From Accumulibacter sp. (GTDB taxonomy: Bacteria; Pseudomonadota; Gammaproteobacteria; Burkholderiales; Rhodocyclaceae): DNA of 5,888 nucleotides. The notes below the pieces were generated by a model. The model was not told the DNA's origin and ran no database searches. It saw only the letters and a program-made list of their open reading frames with translations. Numbering within the stretch: the stretch's first letter is position 1; every line of letters begins with the position of its first letter. Positions 1-5,374 of this stretch are shown here, in pieces. A program made the translations under genes and the position numbers. Location: assembly GCA_031274075.1 (NCBI GenBank), contig JAISQQ010000397.1, positions 1-5,888 of the forward strand, in the 5' to 3' direction.

Positions 1-1629
1 GATCGGCGCTCCGGACTGGATCAGCGCGTGCGACGCCAGCATCAGGGCGAGTTCCAGCGTTTCCGGCACGATCTCGGCGGCTCCGGCGCGCTGCAGGACG
101 TCGAAGTCCTTTTCGTCGCGGGTGCGCGCCACCATCGGCAGCGCGGGCGCGATCTCGCGCGCGCGGTGCATGACCAATTCGGCGGCCTTGGCGTCGTCGA
201 AGGAGACGACCAGCACGCTGGCGCGGCCGACTCCTGCCGCGATCAGCGTTTCGCGCCGCGTCGCGTCGCCGTACACCACGTTCTCGCCGGCCGCCGCCGC
301 TTTGGAAACCCGGTCCGGATCGAGATCCAGCGCCAGGCAGGAGACGCCTTCGCCGGTCAAGAAGCGCGCCAGTTGCCGGCCGTGGCGTCCGAAGCCGCAG
401 ATCACCGCGTGCTTTTCGGTGCGCATGGCCTTTGCCGCCAGGCGGGTCAATTGCATCGAGCGCAGCATCCATTCGCTGGAGACGAAGCGCAGCACCAGGC
501 GCTCGCTGTAGTGCACGAGAAACGGCGCGCACAGGAGCGAGACGACCAGCGCGGCGAGCGTCGCCTGCACCACTTCCGGCGGCGCGACGCCGGTCTGGCG
601 GATCAGGGACAGCAGCACCAGGCCGAACTCTCCCCCGGCGCACAGCCAGAGTCCGCTGCGCATGGCGGCTCCGGGCGAGGCGCCGAACAGCCGCGAGGCG
701 GCGAACACGACGGCAAACTTCACCAGCAGCAGGCCGGCCAGCAAGGCCAGCACCACCGGCAGGTGCCGCAGCACGACGGGCAGGTCGAGCAGCATGCCGA
801 CGGTGACGAAGAACAACCCCATGAGCACGTCGCGGAACGGCTTGATGTCCTCCGCCACCTCGTGCCGGAATTCGGTCTCCGAAATCAGCATGCCGGCGAC
901 GAACGCGCCGAGGGCCATGGATAGCCCGGCCAGCTCGGTGAGGTAGGCCAAGCCGAGCGTCACCAGCAGCACGTTGAGCATGAACAGTTCGGCCGACTTG
1001 CCGCGCGCCACGACGACGAACCAGCGGCTCAAGCCCCGTTTGCCGAAATGCGCCACCGCCATCAGCACCACCGCCGCCTTGACCGCGGCGACGCCCATCA
1101 GCCAGGCCATCGTTCCGGGCGCTTGCGAAAACGAAGGGATGAGGATCAGCAGCGGCACCACCGCCAGATCCTGGAACAGCAGCACGCCGATCACTTCGCG
1201 CCCGTGCGGGGAGTCGATTTCGAGCCGCTCGCCGAGCAGCTTGACCAAGAGCGCGGTGGACGACATGGCCAGGGCGCCGCCGACGGACACGCCGGCCTGC
1301 CAGGAAAGCCCGGCGAGCATGGCGATGCCGGTCACCACCGCCAGGGTCGCCAGCACCTGCGCCGTCCCCAGGCCGAAGACGATGCGCTTCATGGCGAACA
1401 GCTTGGGCAGCGAAAACTCGAGTCCGATGGAAAACATCATGAAGACGACGCCGAATTCCGCCAGGTGGCTGATGTCGTCCACGCTGGGCACCAGGTTGAA
1501 GGCGTGCGGCCCGACCAGCGTGCCGACCAGGAGATAACCGAGGATGGGCGGCAGGGCGAGGCGGCGAAAAACGATCACCGACACCACGCAGGCGCCGAGA
1601 AGCATCAGGATGAGCGGGAGGGTAGACAT
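1..1629 (-). CDS. KefB/KefC-type monovalent cation:proton antiporter (CPA2), 3' end outside window
   Basis: This is an inner-membrane antiporter of the CPA2 family, expected to exchange K+ (or Na+) for H+. It reads MSTLPLILML from the ATG at 1629-1627 and stays open for 543 codons to the window edge, so the C-terminus is missing. Residues about 5-385 are a run of hydrophobic helices (Na+/H+ exchanger fold) with the GYLLVGTLVGP and IGLEFSLPKL motifs near the N-terminus and the family motif FQDLAVVPL with Asp154. A Rossmann-type TrkA-N/RCK domain begins near residue 405: GFGRHG at 412-417 is the nucleotide-binding glycine motif, Asp435 ends the second strand, and YGDAT follows at 453-457. Betaproteobacterial homologues of about 650 residues usually add a TrkA-C domain, which would lie off the window. 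No KefF/KefG partner is visible, so glutathione gating cannot be claimed. No strong Shine-Dalgarno precedes the ATG, but no in-frame alternative start was found in the roughly 45 bases read upstream. Confidence 0.93.
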   Translation of the reverse strand, partial: MSTLPLILMLLGACVVSVIVFRRLALPPILGYLLVGTLVGPHAFNLVPSVDDISHLAEFGVVFMMFSIGLEFSLPKLFAMKRIVFGLGTAQVLATLAVVTGIAMLAGLSWQAGVSVGGALAMSSTALLVKLLGERLEIDSPHGREVIGVLLFQDLAVVPLLILIPSFSQAPGTMAWLMGVAAVKAAVVLMAVAHFGKRGLSRWFVVVARGKSAELFMLNVLLVTLGLAYLTELAGLSMALGAFVAGMLISETEFRHEVAEDIKPFRDVLMGLFFVTVGMLLDLPVVLRHLPVVLALLAGLLLVKFAVVFAASRLFGASPGAAMRSGLWLCAGGEFGLVLLSLIRQTGVAPPEVVQATLAALVVSLLCAPFLVHYSERLVLRFVSSEWMLRSMQLTRLAAKAMRTEKHAVICGFGRHGRQLARFLTGEGVSCLALDLDPDRVSKAAAAGENVVYGDATRRETLIAAGVGRASVLVVSFDDAKAAELVMHRAREIAPALPMVARTRDEKDFDVLQRAGAAEIVPETLELALMLASHALIQSGAPI

Positions 1630-1650
1630 GTTTTTGCCACTGGCGGAGAC

Positions 1651-1670
1651 GGAACGGAGCGGAACGGAAC
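1651..1670. repeat. Pentanucleotide repeat in the antiporter leader
   Basis: Four consecutive 5-bp units, GGAAC, GGAGC, GGAAC, GGAAC on the plus strand, followed by a partly matching GAATC. The array lies 22 bases upstream of the antiporter ATG, within its probable 5' leader. It is short and imperfect, so it may be only low-complexity sequence. Confidence 0.5.
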
Positions 1671-1678
1671 GAATCCCC

Positions 1679-1700
1679 GGAGCCCAACTCGACAGGCTCC
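1679..1700. promoter_or_regulatory. Dyad in the divergent intergenic region
   Basis: GGAGCC at 1679-1684 and GGCTCC at 1695-1700 are perfect 6-bp inverted repeats separated by 10 bases. The dyad lies between the two divergent genes and upstream of the kdsD -10 box, a place where an operator could act on either gene. It could also fold as a small hairpin in the antiporter leader. Six base pairs is close to what chance gives, so this is tentative. Confidence 0.25.
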
Positions 1701-1722
1701 AAGCCAGGGGCATCAGGGCTTC

Positions 1723-1731
1723 TGCTATACT
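1723..1731 (+). promoter_or_regulatory. Extended -10 promoter for the kdsD operon
   Basis: TGCTATACT is a TG-N extended -10 followed by a five-of-six match to TATAAT. No good -35 lies 17 bases upstream (GCCAGG at 1703-1708), as is common for extended -10 promoters. Transcription would begin near 1738, giving a leader of only about 20 bases before the kdsD ATG at 1758. Position and orientation fit the main promoter of the kdsD-kdsC-lptC-lptA operon. Confidence 0.6.
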
Positions 1732-1757
1732 CGCGGCATCATAACCGCTATGCCTCC

Positions 1758-2750
1758 ATGAGCCAAATCCAAGCCATCGAACCGTCCCCGCAGGCTCTCG
1801 ACCTGGCCCGCCAGGTGTTGCGCATCGAGGGCGAGGCCGTGCTGGCGCTGTGCGGGCGCGTCGATCACGCTTTCCTGCGGGCCTTGGCGCTGATCCTCAA
1901 TTGCCGCGGCCGGATCATCGTCTGCGGCATCGGCAAGTCGGGGCACATCGCGCGCAAGATCGCCGCGACGCTGGCCAGCACGGGAACGCCGGCGTTCTTC
2001 GTGCACCCCGCGGAAGCCAGCCACGGCGACTTGGGCATGATCACCGCCGAGGACGTGGTGATCGGCATTTCCAATTCCGGCGAGAGCGCCGAACTCTTGA
2101 ACATCGTGCCGTCGATCAAGCGCCAGGGCGCGCGGCTGATCGCCATGACCGGCAACGGCCAATCGACCTTGTCCCGCGACGCCGACGCGCACCTCGACGC
2201 CGGCGTCGCCCAGGAGGCGTGTCCGCTCAATCTCGCGCCGACGGCCAGCACCACCGCCGCGCTGGCGCTCGGCGACGCCCTCGCCGTCGCCCTGCTCGAC
2301 GCGCGCGGCTTCGGCGCCGAGGATTTCGCCCGCTCACACCCCGGCGGCACGCTCGGACGCCGCCTGCTGATACGCATGCGCGACGTGATGCGCACCGGCG
2401 AGGCGATTCCCGTCGTCGCGCCGGAGGCCAGCCTCGCGCAAGCCATCCAGGAAATGACCCGCGGCGGACTCGGCATGACCGTCGTGGCGTCGCCGGAGCG
2501 CAAGGTGCTGGGCATCTTCACCGATGGCGACCTGCGCCGCGCCGTGCTCCAGCGCGCCACGCTCCAGAACCTCGCCGTCGGCGAAGTCATGACCCGCGAT
2601 CCGCGGGTCATGGGGCCGCAGCAGCTCGCCGCCGAGGCCGTCGAGATGATGGAGCAATACAAGATCAACCAGATTCCGGTGGTCGACGGCGAAGGCCGCC
2701 TGATCGGCGCCCTCAACCAGCACGACCTGTTCCAGGCCAAGGCCATCTGA
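1758..2750 (+). CDS. kdsD: Arabinose-5-phosphate isomerase (KdsD/KpsF family)
   Basis: This cytoplasmic enzyme converts ribulose-5-phosphate to arabinose-5-phosphate, the first committed step of Kdo synthesis. The 330-residue protein matches the usual size (E. coli KdsD, 328). A sugar-isomerase (SIS) domain spans about 40-185, with GIGKSG at 57-62, ASHGD at 87-91, ISNSGES at 104-110 and EACPLNLAPT at 153-162. Residues matching the E. coli catalytic set are all present: Lys60, His89, Glu112, Glu153 and His194 (in ARSHPGG). Two CBS domains follow, about 207-265 and 275-330, each starting with a VM(R/T)-type motif. The start ATG lacks a clear Shine-Dalgarno, and no in-frame start codon was found in the roughly 20 bases upstream. 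The preceding bases contain a three-codon ORF (ATG at 1750) whose stop overlaps this start. The stop overlaps the next small ORF as TGATG. First gene of the LPS operon and divergent from the antiporter. Confidence 0.97.
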   Translation: MSQIQAIEPSPQALDLARQVLRIEGEAVLALCGRVDHAFLRALALILNCRGRIIVCGIGKSGHIARKIAATLASTGTPAFFVHPAEASHGDLGMITAEDVVIGISNSGESAELLNIVPSIKRQGARLIAMTGNGQSTLSRDADAHLDAGVAQEACPLNLAPTASTTAALALGDALAVALLDARGFGAEDFARSHPGGTLGRRLLIRMRDVMRTGEAIPVVAPEASLAQAIQEMTRGGLGMTVVASPERKVLGIFTDGDLRRAVLQRATLQNLAVGEVMTRDPRVMGPQQLAAEAVEMMEQYKINQIPVVDGEGRLIGALNQHDLFQAKAI

Positions 2751-2866
2751 TGTCCCAATCCACGTCCCGCCTGGCCGGACGACACGGCCCGGAAGAGATC
2801 GCCGCTCTCCCCGGCGCGCTCATCCCCCTGGAGGGGAGCTTGCAAAGCGGAGTGAGTTTCCGATGA
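2750..2866 (+). CDS. Possible 38-residue coupling ORF between kdsD and kdsC
   Basis: An ORF starts at the ATG formed by the kdsD stop (TGATG, 2748-2752) and ends at a TGA that overlaps the kdsC ATG (ATGA, 2863-2866). It would encode 38 residues, beginning MSQSTSRL and ending GVSFR, with no transmembrane segment, signal peptide or recognised domain. It fills the only gap in an otherwise overlapping operon, so its role may be to carry ribosomes from kdsD to kdsC rather than to make a working peptide. Near its 3' end TCCCC (2823-2827) and GGGGA (2833-2837) can pair in a small hairpin that would hide a GGAGG-like stretch; a second Shine-Dalgarno-like GGAG lies at 2849-2852, ten bases before the kdsC ATG. 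No strong ribosome site precedes this ORF. It may equally be untranslated spacer. Confidence 0.4.
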   Translation: MSQSTSRLAGRHGPEEIAALPGALIPLEGSLQSGVSFR

Positions 2867-3417
2867 AACCGATCGAAGAATGCCGGGCGCGCGCCCGGCG
2901 TCTCAAGCTGATGGTTTTCGACGTCGATGGCGTGCTCACCGACGGTTCCCTGTATTTCACCGACGCCGGCGGCGAAATCAAGGTCTTCAACGCGCGCGAC
3001 GGCCACGGCCTGCGCATGCTGCAAGCCGAGGGCGTGACGCTGGCGATCATCACCGGCAGGAACGCCGCCTGCGTCGCCTGGCGCATGAAGAACCTGGGCA
3101 TCAAACACGTCTACCAGGGCATCGGCAACAAGCTGCCGACCCTGCACGAACTGCTCGCCAAGCTCGGCATGGACGCCGGCGAAGCGGGCTTCATGGGCGA
3201 CGACGTGATCGACCTGCAGGCCATGGCGGCCTGCGGCTTCTCGGCCACGCCGGCCGACGGCCACGAGATCAACCGGCAGCGCGCCGACTATATCGCCAGC
3301 CTTCCCGGCGGGCGCGGCGCGGCGCGCGAAGTCTGCGAATTCATCCTGGCGGCCCAGGGCAAGCTCGACAGCGCCATCGCCCGCCACCTGCCCTTCCTGC
3401 CGATGGACGGAAAATGA
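2863..3417 (+). CDS. kdsC: 3-deoxy-D-manno-octulosonate 8-phosphate phosphatase KdsC
   Basis: KdsC hydrolyses Kdo-8-phosphate to Kdo and phosphate in the cytoplasm. The 184-residue product is the normal size for this small, capless HAD-superfamily enzyme, which works as a tetramer. Motif I is FDVDGVLTDG, with the nucleophile Asp20 and general acid Asp22. Motif II is ITGR with Thr64. Motif III lysine is Lys90 in GNKLPTL. Motif IV is GDD with the metal-binding Asp113 and Asp114. The C-terminal stretch PGGRGAARE (148-156) is the KdsC tail that reaches into a neighbouring active site. Its stop codon overlaps the lptC start (ATGA at 3414-3417), so translation of the two is probably coupled. GGAG at 2849-2852 is the likely ribosome-binding site. 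Confidence 0.97.
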   Translation: MKPIEECRARARRLKLMVFDVDGVLTDGSLYFTDAGGEIKVFNARDGHGLRMLQAEGVTLAIITGRNAACVAWRMKNLGIKHVYQGIGNKLPTLHELLAKLGMDAGEAGFMGDDVIDLQAMAACGFSATPADGHEINRQRADYIASLPGGRGAAREVCEFILAAQGKLDSAIARHLPFLPMDGK

Positions 3418-4190
3418 AACACTGGGGCAGCGCGCTTTTCCCCCTGAGCGTCCTCCTGGTGCTCACGCTCCTGACCTTCTGGCTGCGCTACGCCACGGAA
3501 CTCGCCGAGCCGAACCGCGACGGTAAGCACCGGCACGACCCCGACTACCTGCTGAACGACATCGTCCTGCGCAGGCTCGACCCGAACGGCCAGCTCAAAT
3601 ACACGTTGCGCGCCGCCGACGTCCGCCACTACCCGGACGACGACACGACCGACTTGCTCAAGCCCAATCTCGTGCACCAGAGCCGCGGCGACGACAAGCC
3701 TCCCGTCGCCATCAGCGCCGACCGCGGCCACGTCAGCCACGACAACGAGCAGGTCGATCTCTACGACAACGTGCGCATTTACCGGCCGCCTTCCGGAAAG
3801 TACGACGAACTCGTCGCCACCACGGACAAACTGACCGCCTTCCCCGACGACGAGACCGCCTTCACCAAGAATCCGGCCCTGATCACGCAGGGTAAATCCT
3901 GGGTGAAAGGCGTCGGCATGCAGATCGACAACCGCGCGCAGACCTACCTCATCGAATCCCAGGCCGTCGGATTCATGGAAAGCAAGCGCGCCGGGACGGA
4001 GAGCAAGCGCGCTGAAGTGAAAAGCAAGGGCAGCGAAGTAAAAGGCAAGAATACCGAAGTGAAAAGCAAGAGCGCCGGGGCGAAAGGCAAGAGCGCCGGA
4101 GCGAAAGGCAAGGGCACTGGAGTAAAAAGCAAGAGCACCCGGGCGAAGGGCAAGAGTACCGGGAAAAACACAAGGAAGAAAAAATCATGA
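3414..4190 (+). CDS. lptC: LPS export protein LptC with a lysine-rich repeat tail
   Basis: LptC is the bitopic inner-membrane protein that takes LPS from the LptBFG transporter and passes it to LptA in the periplasm. An N-terminal transmembrane helix (about residues 6-24) anchors it, and the periplasmic LptC/DUF1239 beta-jellyroll covers about 25-187, including LNDIVLRRLDPNGQLKY, SADRGHVSHDNEQVDLYDNV and FTKNPALITQGKSWVKGVG. This core alone is the usual length of the family (E. coli LptC, 191). The oddity is the tail at 189-258: ten 7-residue units, the last one degenerate, of the type K-S/G-K-x-x-x-x, with 24 Lys/Arg against 5 Glu. All Glu lie in the first four units, so the tail grows more basic towards its end. 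The tail has no hydrophobic heptad positions and should be disordered. The start overlaps the kdsC stop and the TGA overlaps the lptA ATG (4187-4190). Confidence 0.93.
   Translation: MKHWGSALFPLSVLLVLTLLTFWLRYATELAEPNRDGKHRHDPDYLLNDIVLRRLDPNGQLKYTLRAADVRHYPDDDTTDLLKPNLVHQSRGDDKPPVAISADRGHVSHDNEQVDLYDNVRIYRPPSGKYDELVATTDKLTAFPDDETAFTKNPALITQGKSWVKGVGMQIDNRAQTYLIESQAVGFMESKRAGTESKRAEVKSKGSEVKGKNTEVKSKSAGAKGKSAGAKGKGTGVKSKSTRAKGKSTGKNTRKKKS
3978..4187 (+). repeat. 21-bp in-frame minisatellite at the 3' end of lptC
   Basis: Nine tandem 21-bp units (3978-4166) are followed by a decayed tenth (4167-4187). Most units start AAAAGCAAG or AAAGGCAAG (the first two start GAAAGCAAG or GAGAGCAAG), followed by 12 more variable bases. 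Encoded units run ESKRAGT, ESKRAEV, KSKGSEV, KGKNTEV, KSKSAGA, KGKSAGA, KGKGTGV, KSKSTRA, KGKSTGK and NTRKKKS. Because 21 bp is a whole number of codons, gain or loss of units would change tail length without breaking the frame. The array is more A-rich than the rest of the gene. Confidence 0.92.
4172..4178 (+). promoter_or_regulatory. Ribosome-binding site of lptA inside the lptC tail
   Basis: AAGGAAG lies 8 bases before the lptA ATG at 4187. It is encoded by the last lysine/arginine codons of lptC, so the basic end of the tail and the lptA ribosome site are the same bases. It supports the ATG at 4187 over a second in-frame ATG three codons later. Confidence 0.65.
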
Positions 4191-4789
4191 GACCGATGCG
4201 TTTTTTCGCCGCCGCCGGCATGACCGTCGCCATCCTGCTGCCGTTCCCGGCCCACGCCGAAAAGGCCGACCGGGAAAAGCCGATCAACATCGAGGCCGAC
4301 CGGGTGAGCATGGACGACATCAATAAAGTCCAGGTCTTCGAAGGCAACGTCGTCATGATCCAGGGCACGATGCAGCTACGCACCAGCAAACTGGTCGTGA
4401 CCCAGGACTCCGACGGCTTCCAGAAAGGCGTCGCCACCGGCGGGCAGGACGGACTGGCGCGCTTCCGGCAAAAACGCGACGGCAAGAACGAATACATCGA
4501 AGGCGAAGCGGAAAGGATCGTACACGACGCGCGCAGCGAGAAAACCGAGTTCTTCGTCCGCGCCTGGGTCAAGAGCGGCCAGGACGAAGTCAAGGGCTAC
4601 TACATCTCCTACGAGGCGCCGACCGAGAAATACCTGGTCACCAACGCCGCCGGCGGCGCGAAATCGGCCACGGGAGAAGACCAGGCCCGGGTACGCGCGA
4701 TCATCCAGCCCAAGAACAAGCCAGAGTCCTCCGAAGACAAGGCGGAACCCCTGAGCCTGCAACCGGCGTCCAGCGTCGCGCCGCCCTGA
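4187..4789 (+). CDS. lptA: Lipopolysaccharide transport periplasmic protein LptA
   Basis: LptA is the soluble periplasmic protein that polymerises into the bridge joining LptC at the inner membrane with LptD at the outer membrane. The 200-residue product starts with a Sec signal peptide: MRPMR, a hydrophobic stretch FFAAAGMTVAILLPF, and a probable cut after AHA at residue 24. The OstA/LptA beta-jellyroll spans about 32-150, with the typical opening KPINIEADRVSMDD, then VQVFEGNVVMIQGTMQLRTSKLVV and GFQKGVATGG, and later YIEGEAERIVHDARSEKTEFFVRAWV. The tail (about 160-200) is rich in Lys, Glu, Pro and Ser and looks disordered. It overlaps lptC by 4 bases with its own Shine-Dalgarno, so it is the last recognisable member of the operon here. 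lptB would normally follow within a few bases but does not. Confidence 0.96.
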   Translation: MRPMRFFAAAGMTVAILLPFPAHAEKADREKPINIEADRVSMDDINKVQVFEGNVVMIQGTMQLRTSKLVVTQDSDGFQKGVATGGQDGLARFRQKRDGKNEYIEGEAERIVHDARSEKTEFFVRAWVKSGQDEVKGYYISYEAPTEKYLVTNAAGGAKSATGEDQARVRAIIQPKNKPESSEDKAEPLSLQPASSVAPP

Positions 4790-4808
4790 GAACCTGCTTG
4801 CGATCTTC

Positions 4809-4892
4809 CCTGGGAGCGCGGGGCTTCCGCCCCGCAACGGTGGCGGTCGTGTCATTATCGCTGTTGCGGGGCAGAAGCCCCGCGCTCCCAGG
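4809..4892. repeat. Inverted pair of REP-like elements (BIME-like) after lptA
   Basis: A 30-base arm at 4809-4838 and an arm at 4863-4892 are inverted copies matching at 29 of 30 positions (only 4873 differs), with 24 bases between. Each arm is itself a hairpin: GCGGGGC-TTCC-GCCCCGC at 4818-4835 and GCGGGGC-AGAA-GCCCCGC on the right. Each hairpin is flanked by GGGAGC. A GGAG/GTAG tetranucleotide beside a GC-rich palindrome is the usual form of REP sequences mobilised by Y1 (RAYT) transposases. Starting 20 bases after the lptA stop, the transcript could fold into a 30-bp stem that may protect or end the operon mRNA, though no U-tract follows. Confidence 0.85.
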
Positions 4893-4932
4893 TACCAGAT
4901 GGCCGGCGATCGGGGTCATTTCTTCAGGTGCG

Positions 4933-5019
4933 ATGAAAGGTCTTTTGCCACCACATAATGACTTGAATATAAAAGATTTTTGGCGACTGTTTACGACATT
5001 CGCGCAGGCGATAATTTAA
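4933..5019 (+). CDS. Possible 28-codon ORF or 5' gene remnant
   Basis: ATG at 4933 opens a 28-codon frame, beginning MKGLLPPHND and including NIKDFWRLFTTFAQ, ending at a TAA (5017-5019) that lies within the first copy of the 23-bp direct repeat. An AGGTG motif sits just before the ATG but is too close to be a comfortable ribosome site. The amino-acid make-up looks protein-like, and the frame is cut off exactly where the repeat starts. It may be the start of a gene interrupted by the repeat, or chance. No family was recognised. Confidence 0.2.
   Translation: MKGLLPPHNDLNIKDFWRLFTTFAQAII
4945..4973 (+). promoter_or_regulatory. Candidate sigma-70 promoter in the AT-rich segment
   Basis: TTGCCA (4945-4950) and TATAAA (4968-4973) each match the -35 and -10 consensus at five of six positions and are exactly 17 bases apart. 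Transcription would start near 4980 and read towards the small ORFs at 4980-5225 and 5457-5726. It is the best two-box promoter noticed on the plus strand here, although AT-rich sequence makes chance matches more likely. Confidence 0.42.
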
Positions 5020-5225
5020 TCGTGGTCTGTCCCCTATTTCCTTCGCGTTTCCAGGAAAACGACATCATCATCGTCTGTCTTGAACACATGATCGCGGCGG
5101 ATACGACGCTGAACGAGGTTTTCAATCTCGACTACGGCGAAGGCGCGCAAAGGGAATATGTCGGCGGAGAATGGACAAGATACGCGCTGGAAGAAGAAGA
5201 TGATGAAGATGAAGAAAGCTCATAG
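4980..5225 (+). CDS. Hypothetical 81-residue acidic-tailed protein or gene fragment
   Basis: No family was recognised. The frame opens after a TGA at 4959-4961 and its only early start is TTG at 4980; a later ATG at 5088 would leave 45 residues. The product has no signal peptide or membrane helix. Its middle reads QENDIIIVCLEHMIAADT, then NLDYGEGAQREYVGGEWTRY, and it ends in a strongly acidic run, LEEEDDEDEESS. The first copy of the 23-bp repeat (5016-5038) lies inside the frame and encodes about NLIVVCPLF, so the first 20 or so residues are probably not native and the original gene may have started upstream or elsewhere. The REP copy at 5236 starts ten bases after its stop. It may be a real small gene, or the 3' remnant of one truncated by the repeat. 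Confidence 0.3.
   Translation: MATVYDIRAGDNLIVVCPLFPSRFQENDIIIVCLEHMIAADTTLNEVFNLDYGEGAQREYVGGEWTRYALEEEDDEDEESS
5016..5038 (+). repeat. 23-bp direct repeat, copy 1
   Basis: A 23-base stretch with core GTGGTCTGTCCCCTATT is identical to 5375-5397. The two copies are 359 bp apart in the same orientation and enclose a small ORF and a REP element. The flanks differ immediately on both sides, so the boundary of the identity is sharp. Confidence 0.9.
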
Positions 5226-5235
5226 GGATGGCCCG

Positions 5236-5266
5236 CTGGGAGCGCGGGGCTTCCGCCCCGCAACGG
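5236..5266 (+). repeat. Third REP-like element
   Basis: These 31 bases are identical to 4810-4840, including the GGGAGC flank and the GCGGGGC-TTCC-GCCCCGC hairpin. It is in the same orientation as the left arm of the pair after lptA and stands alone, ten bases after the stop of the small ORF at 4980-5225, which is the usual extragenic setting of REPs. Confidence 0.88.
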
Positions 5267-5279
5267 CTCATGAAATTCA

Positions 5280-5304
5280 ATTGGGGTTTGTCTCTTATTA
5301 TTCC
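5280..5304 (+). repeat. Degraded third copy of the GTGGTCTGTCCCC repeat
   Basis: Aligned with 5378-5402, this stretch matches at 20 of 25 positions and shares the run TATTATTCC exactly at its end. Three of the five differences are C-to-T, turning GTCTGTCCCC into GTTTGTCTCT. It looks like an older, decayed copy. Confidence 0.55.
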
Positions 5305-5374
5305 AGCCAGGAAGGACGAACCGGAATCGGGGAAATTGTTTTGAATGAGAGGGAAAGAATGGATGGAAAGGAAA

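Noticed and set aside
28..924. Long plus-strand open frame (298 codons) opposite the antiporter
   Set aside because: It is antisense to a clearly recognisable membrane and RCK protein. Its product is a low-complexity Arg/Gln/His-rich string, as expected from the reverse frame of GC-rich coding DNA.
974..1761. Two further plus-strand open frames over the antiporter start and the intergenic region
   Set aside because: Same shadow effect: biased composition, no motif, and overlap with the antiporter coding sequence. Only the final Met-Pro-Pro-stop part was kept as a separate small observation.
1865..3387. Minus-strand open frames opposite kdsD and kdsC
   Set aside because: The plus-strand frames contain complete KdsD and KdsC catalytic motifs; the opposite frames have none and are typical GC-rich shadows.
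2880..3413. Upstream extension of the lptC frame through kdsC
   Set aside because: The extension is Arg/His/Gln-rich shadow of kdsC. The LptC transmembrane helix starts right after the ATG at 3414, which overlaps the kdsC stop.
3978..4187. CRISPR-like or coiled-coil repeat
   Set aside because: Units are contiguous without spacers, so it is not a CRISPR array. The 7-residue period lacks hydrophobic a/d positions, so a coiled coil is not expected despite the heptad length.
3944..4593. Minus-strand frames rich in Leu-Leu-Pro-Phe and Ser-Cys-Leu repeats opposite the lptC tail and lptA
   Set aside because: They are the reverse reading of the 21-bp array; the apparent repeats are a by-product and no start site or membrane-protein family supports them.
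4798..5019. 73-codon frame running through the REP pair
   Set aside because: Much of it, including LGARGFRPAT, is translated REP hairpin sequence. Only the last 28 codons outside the repeat look protein-like.
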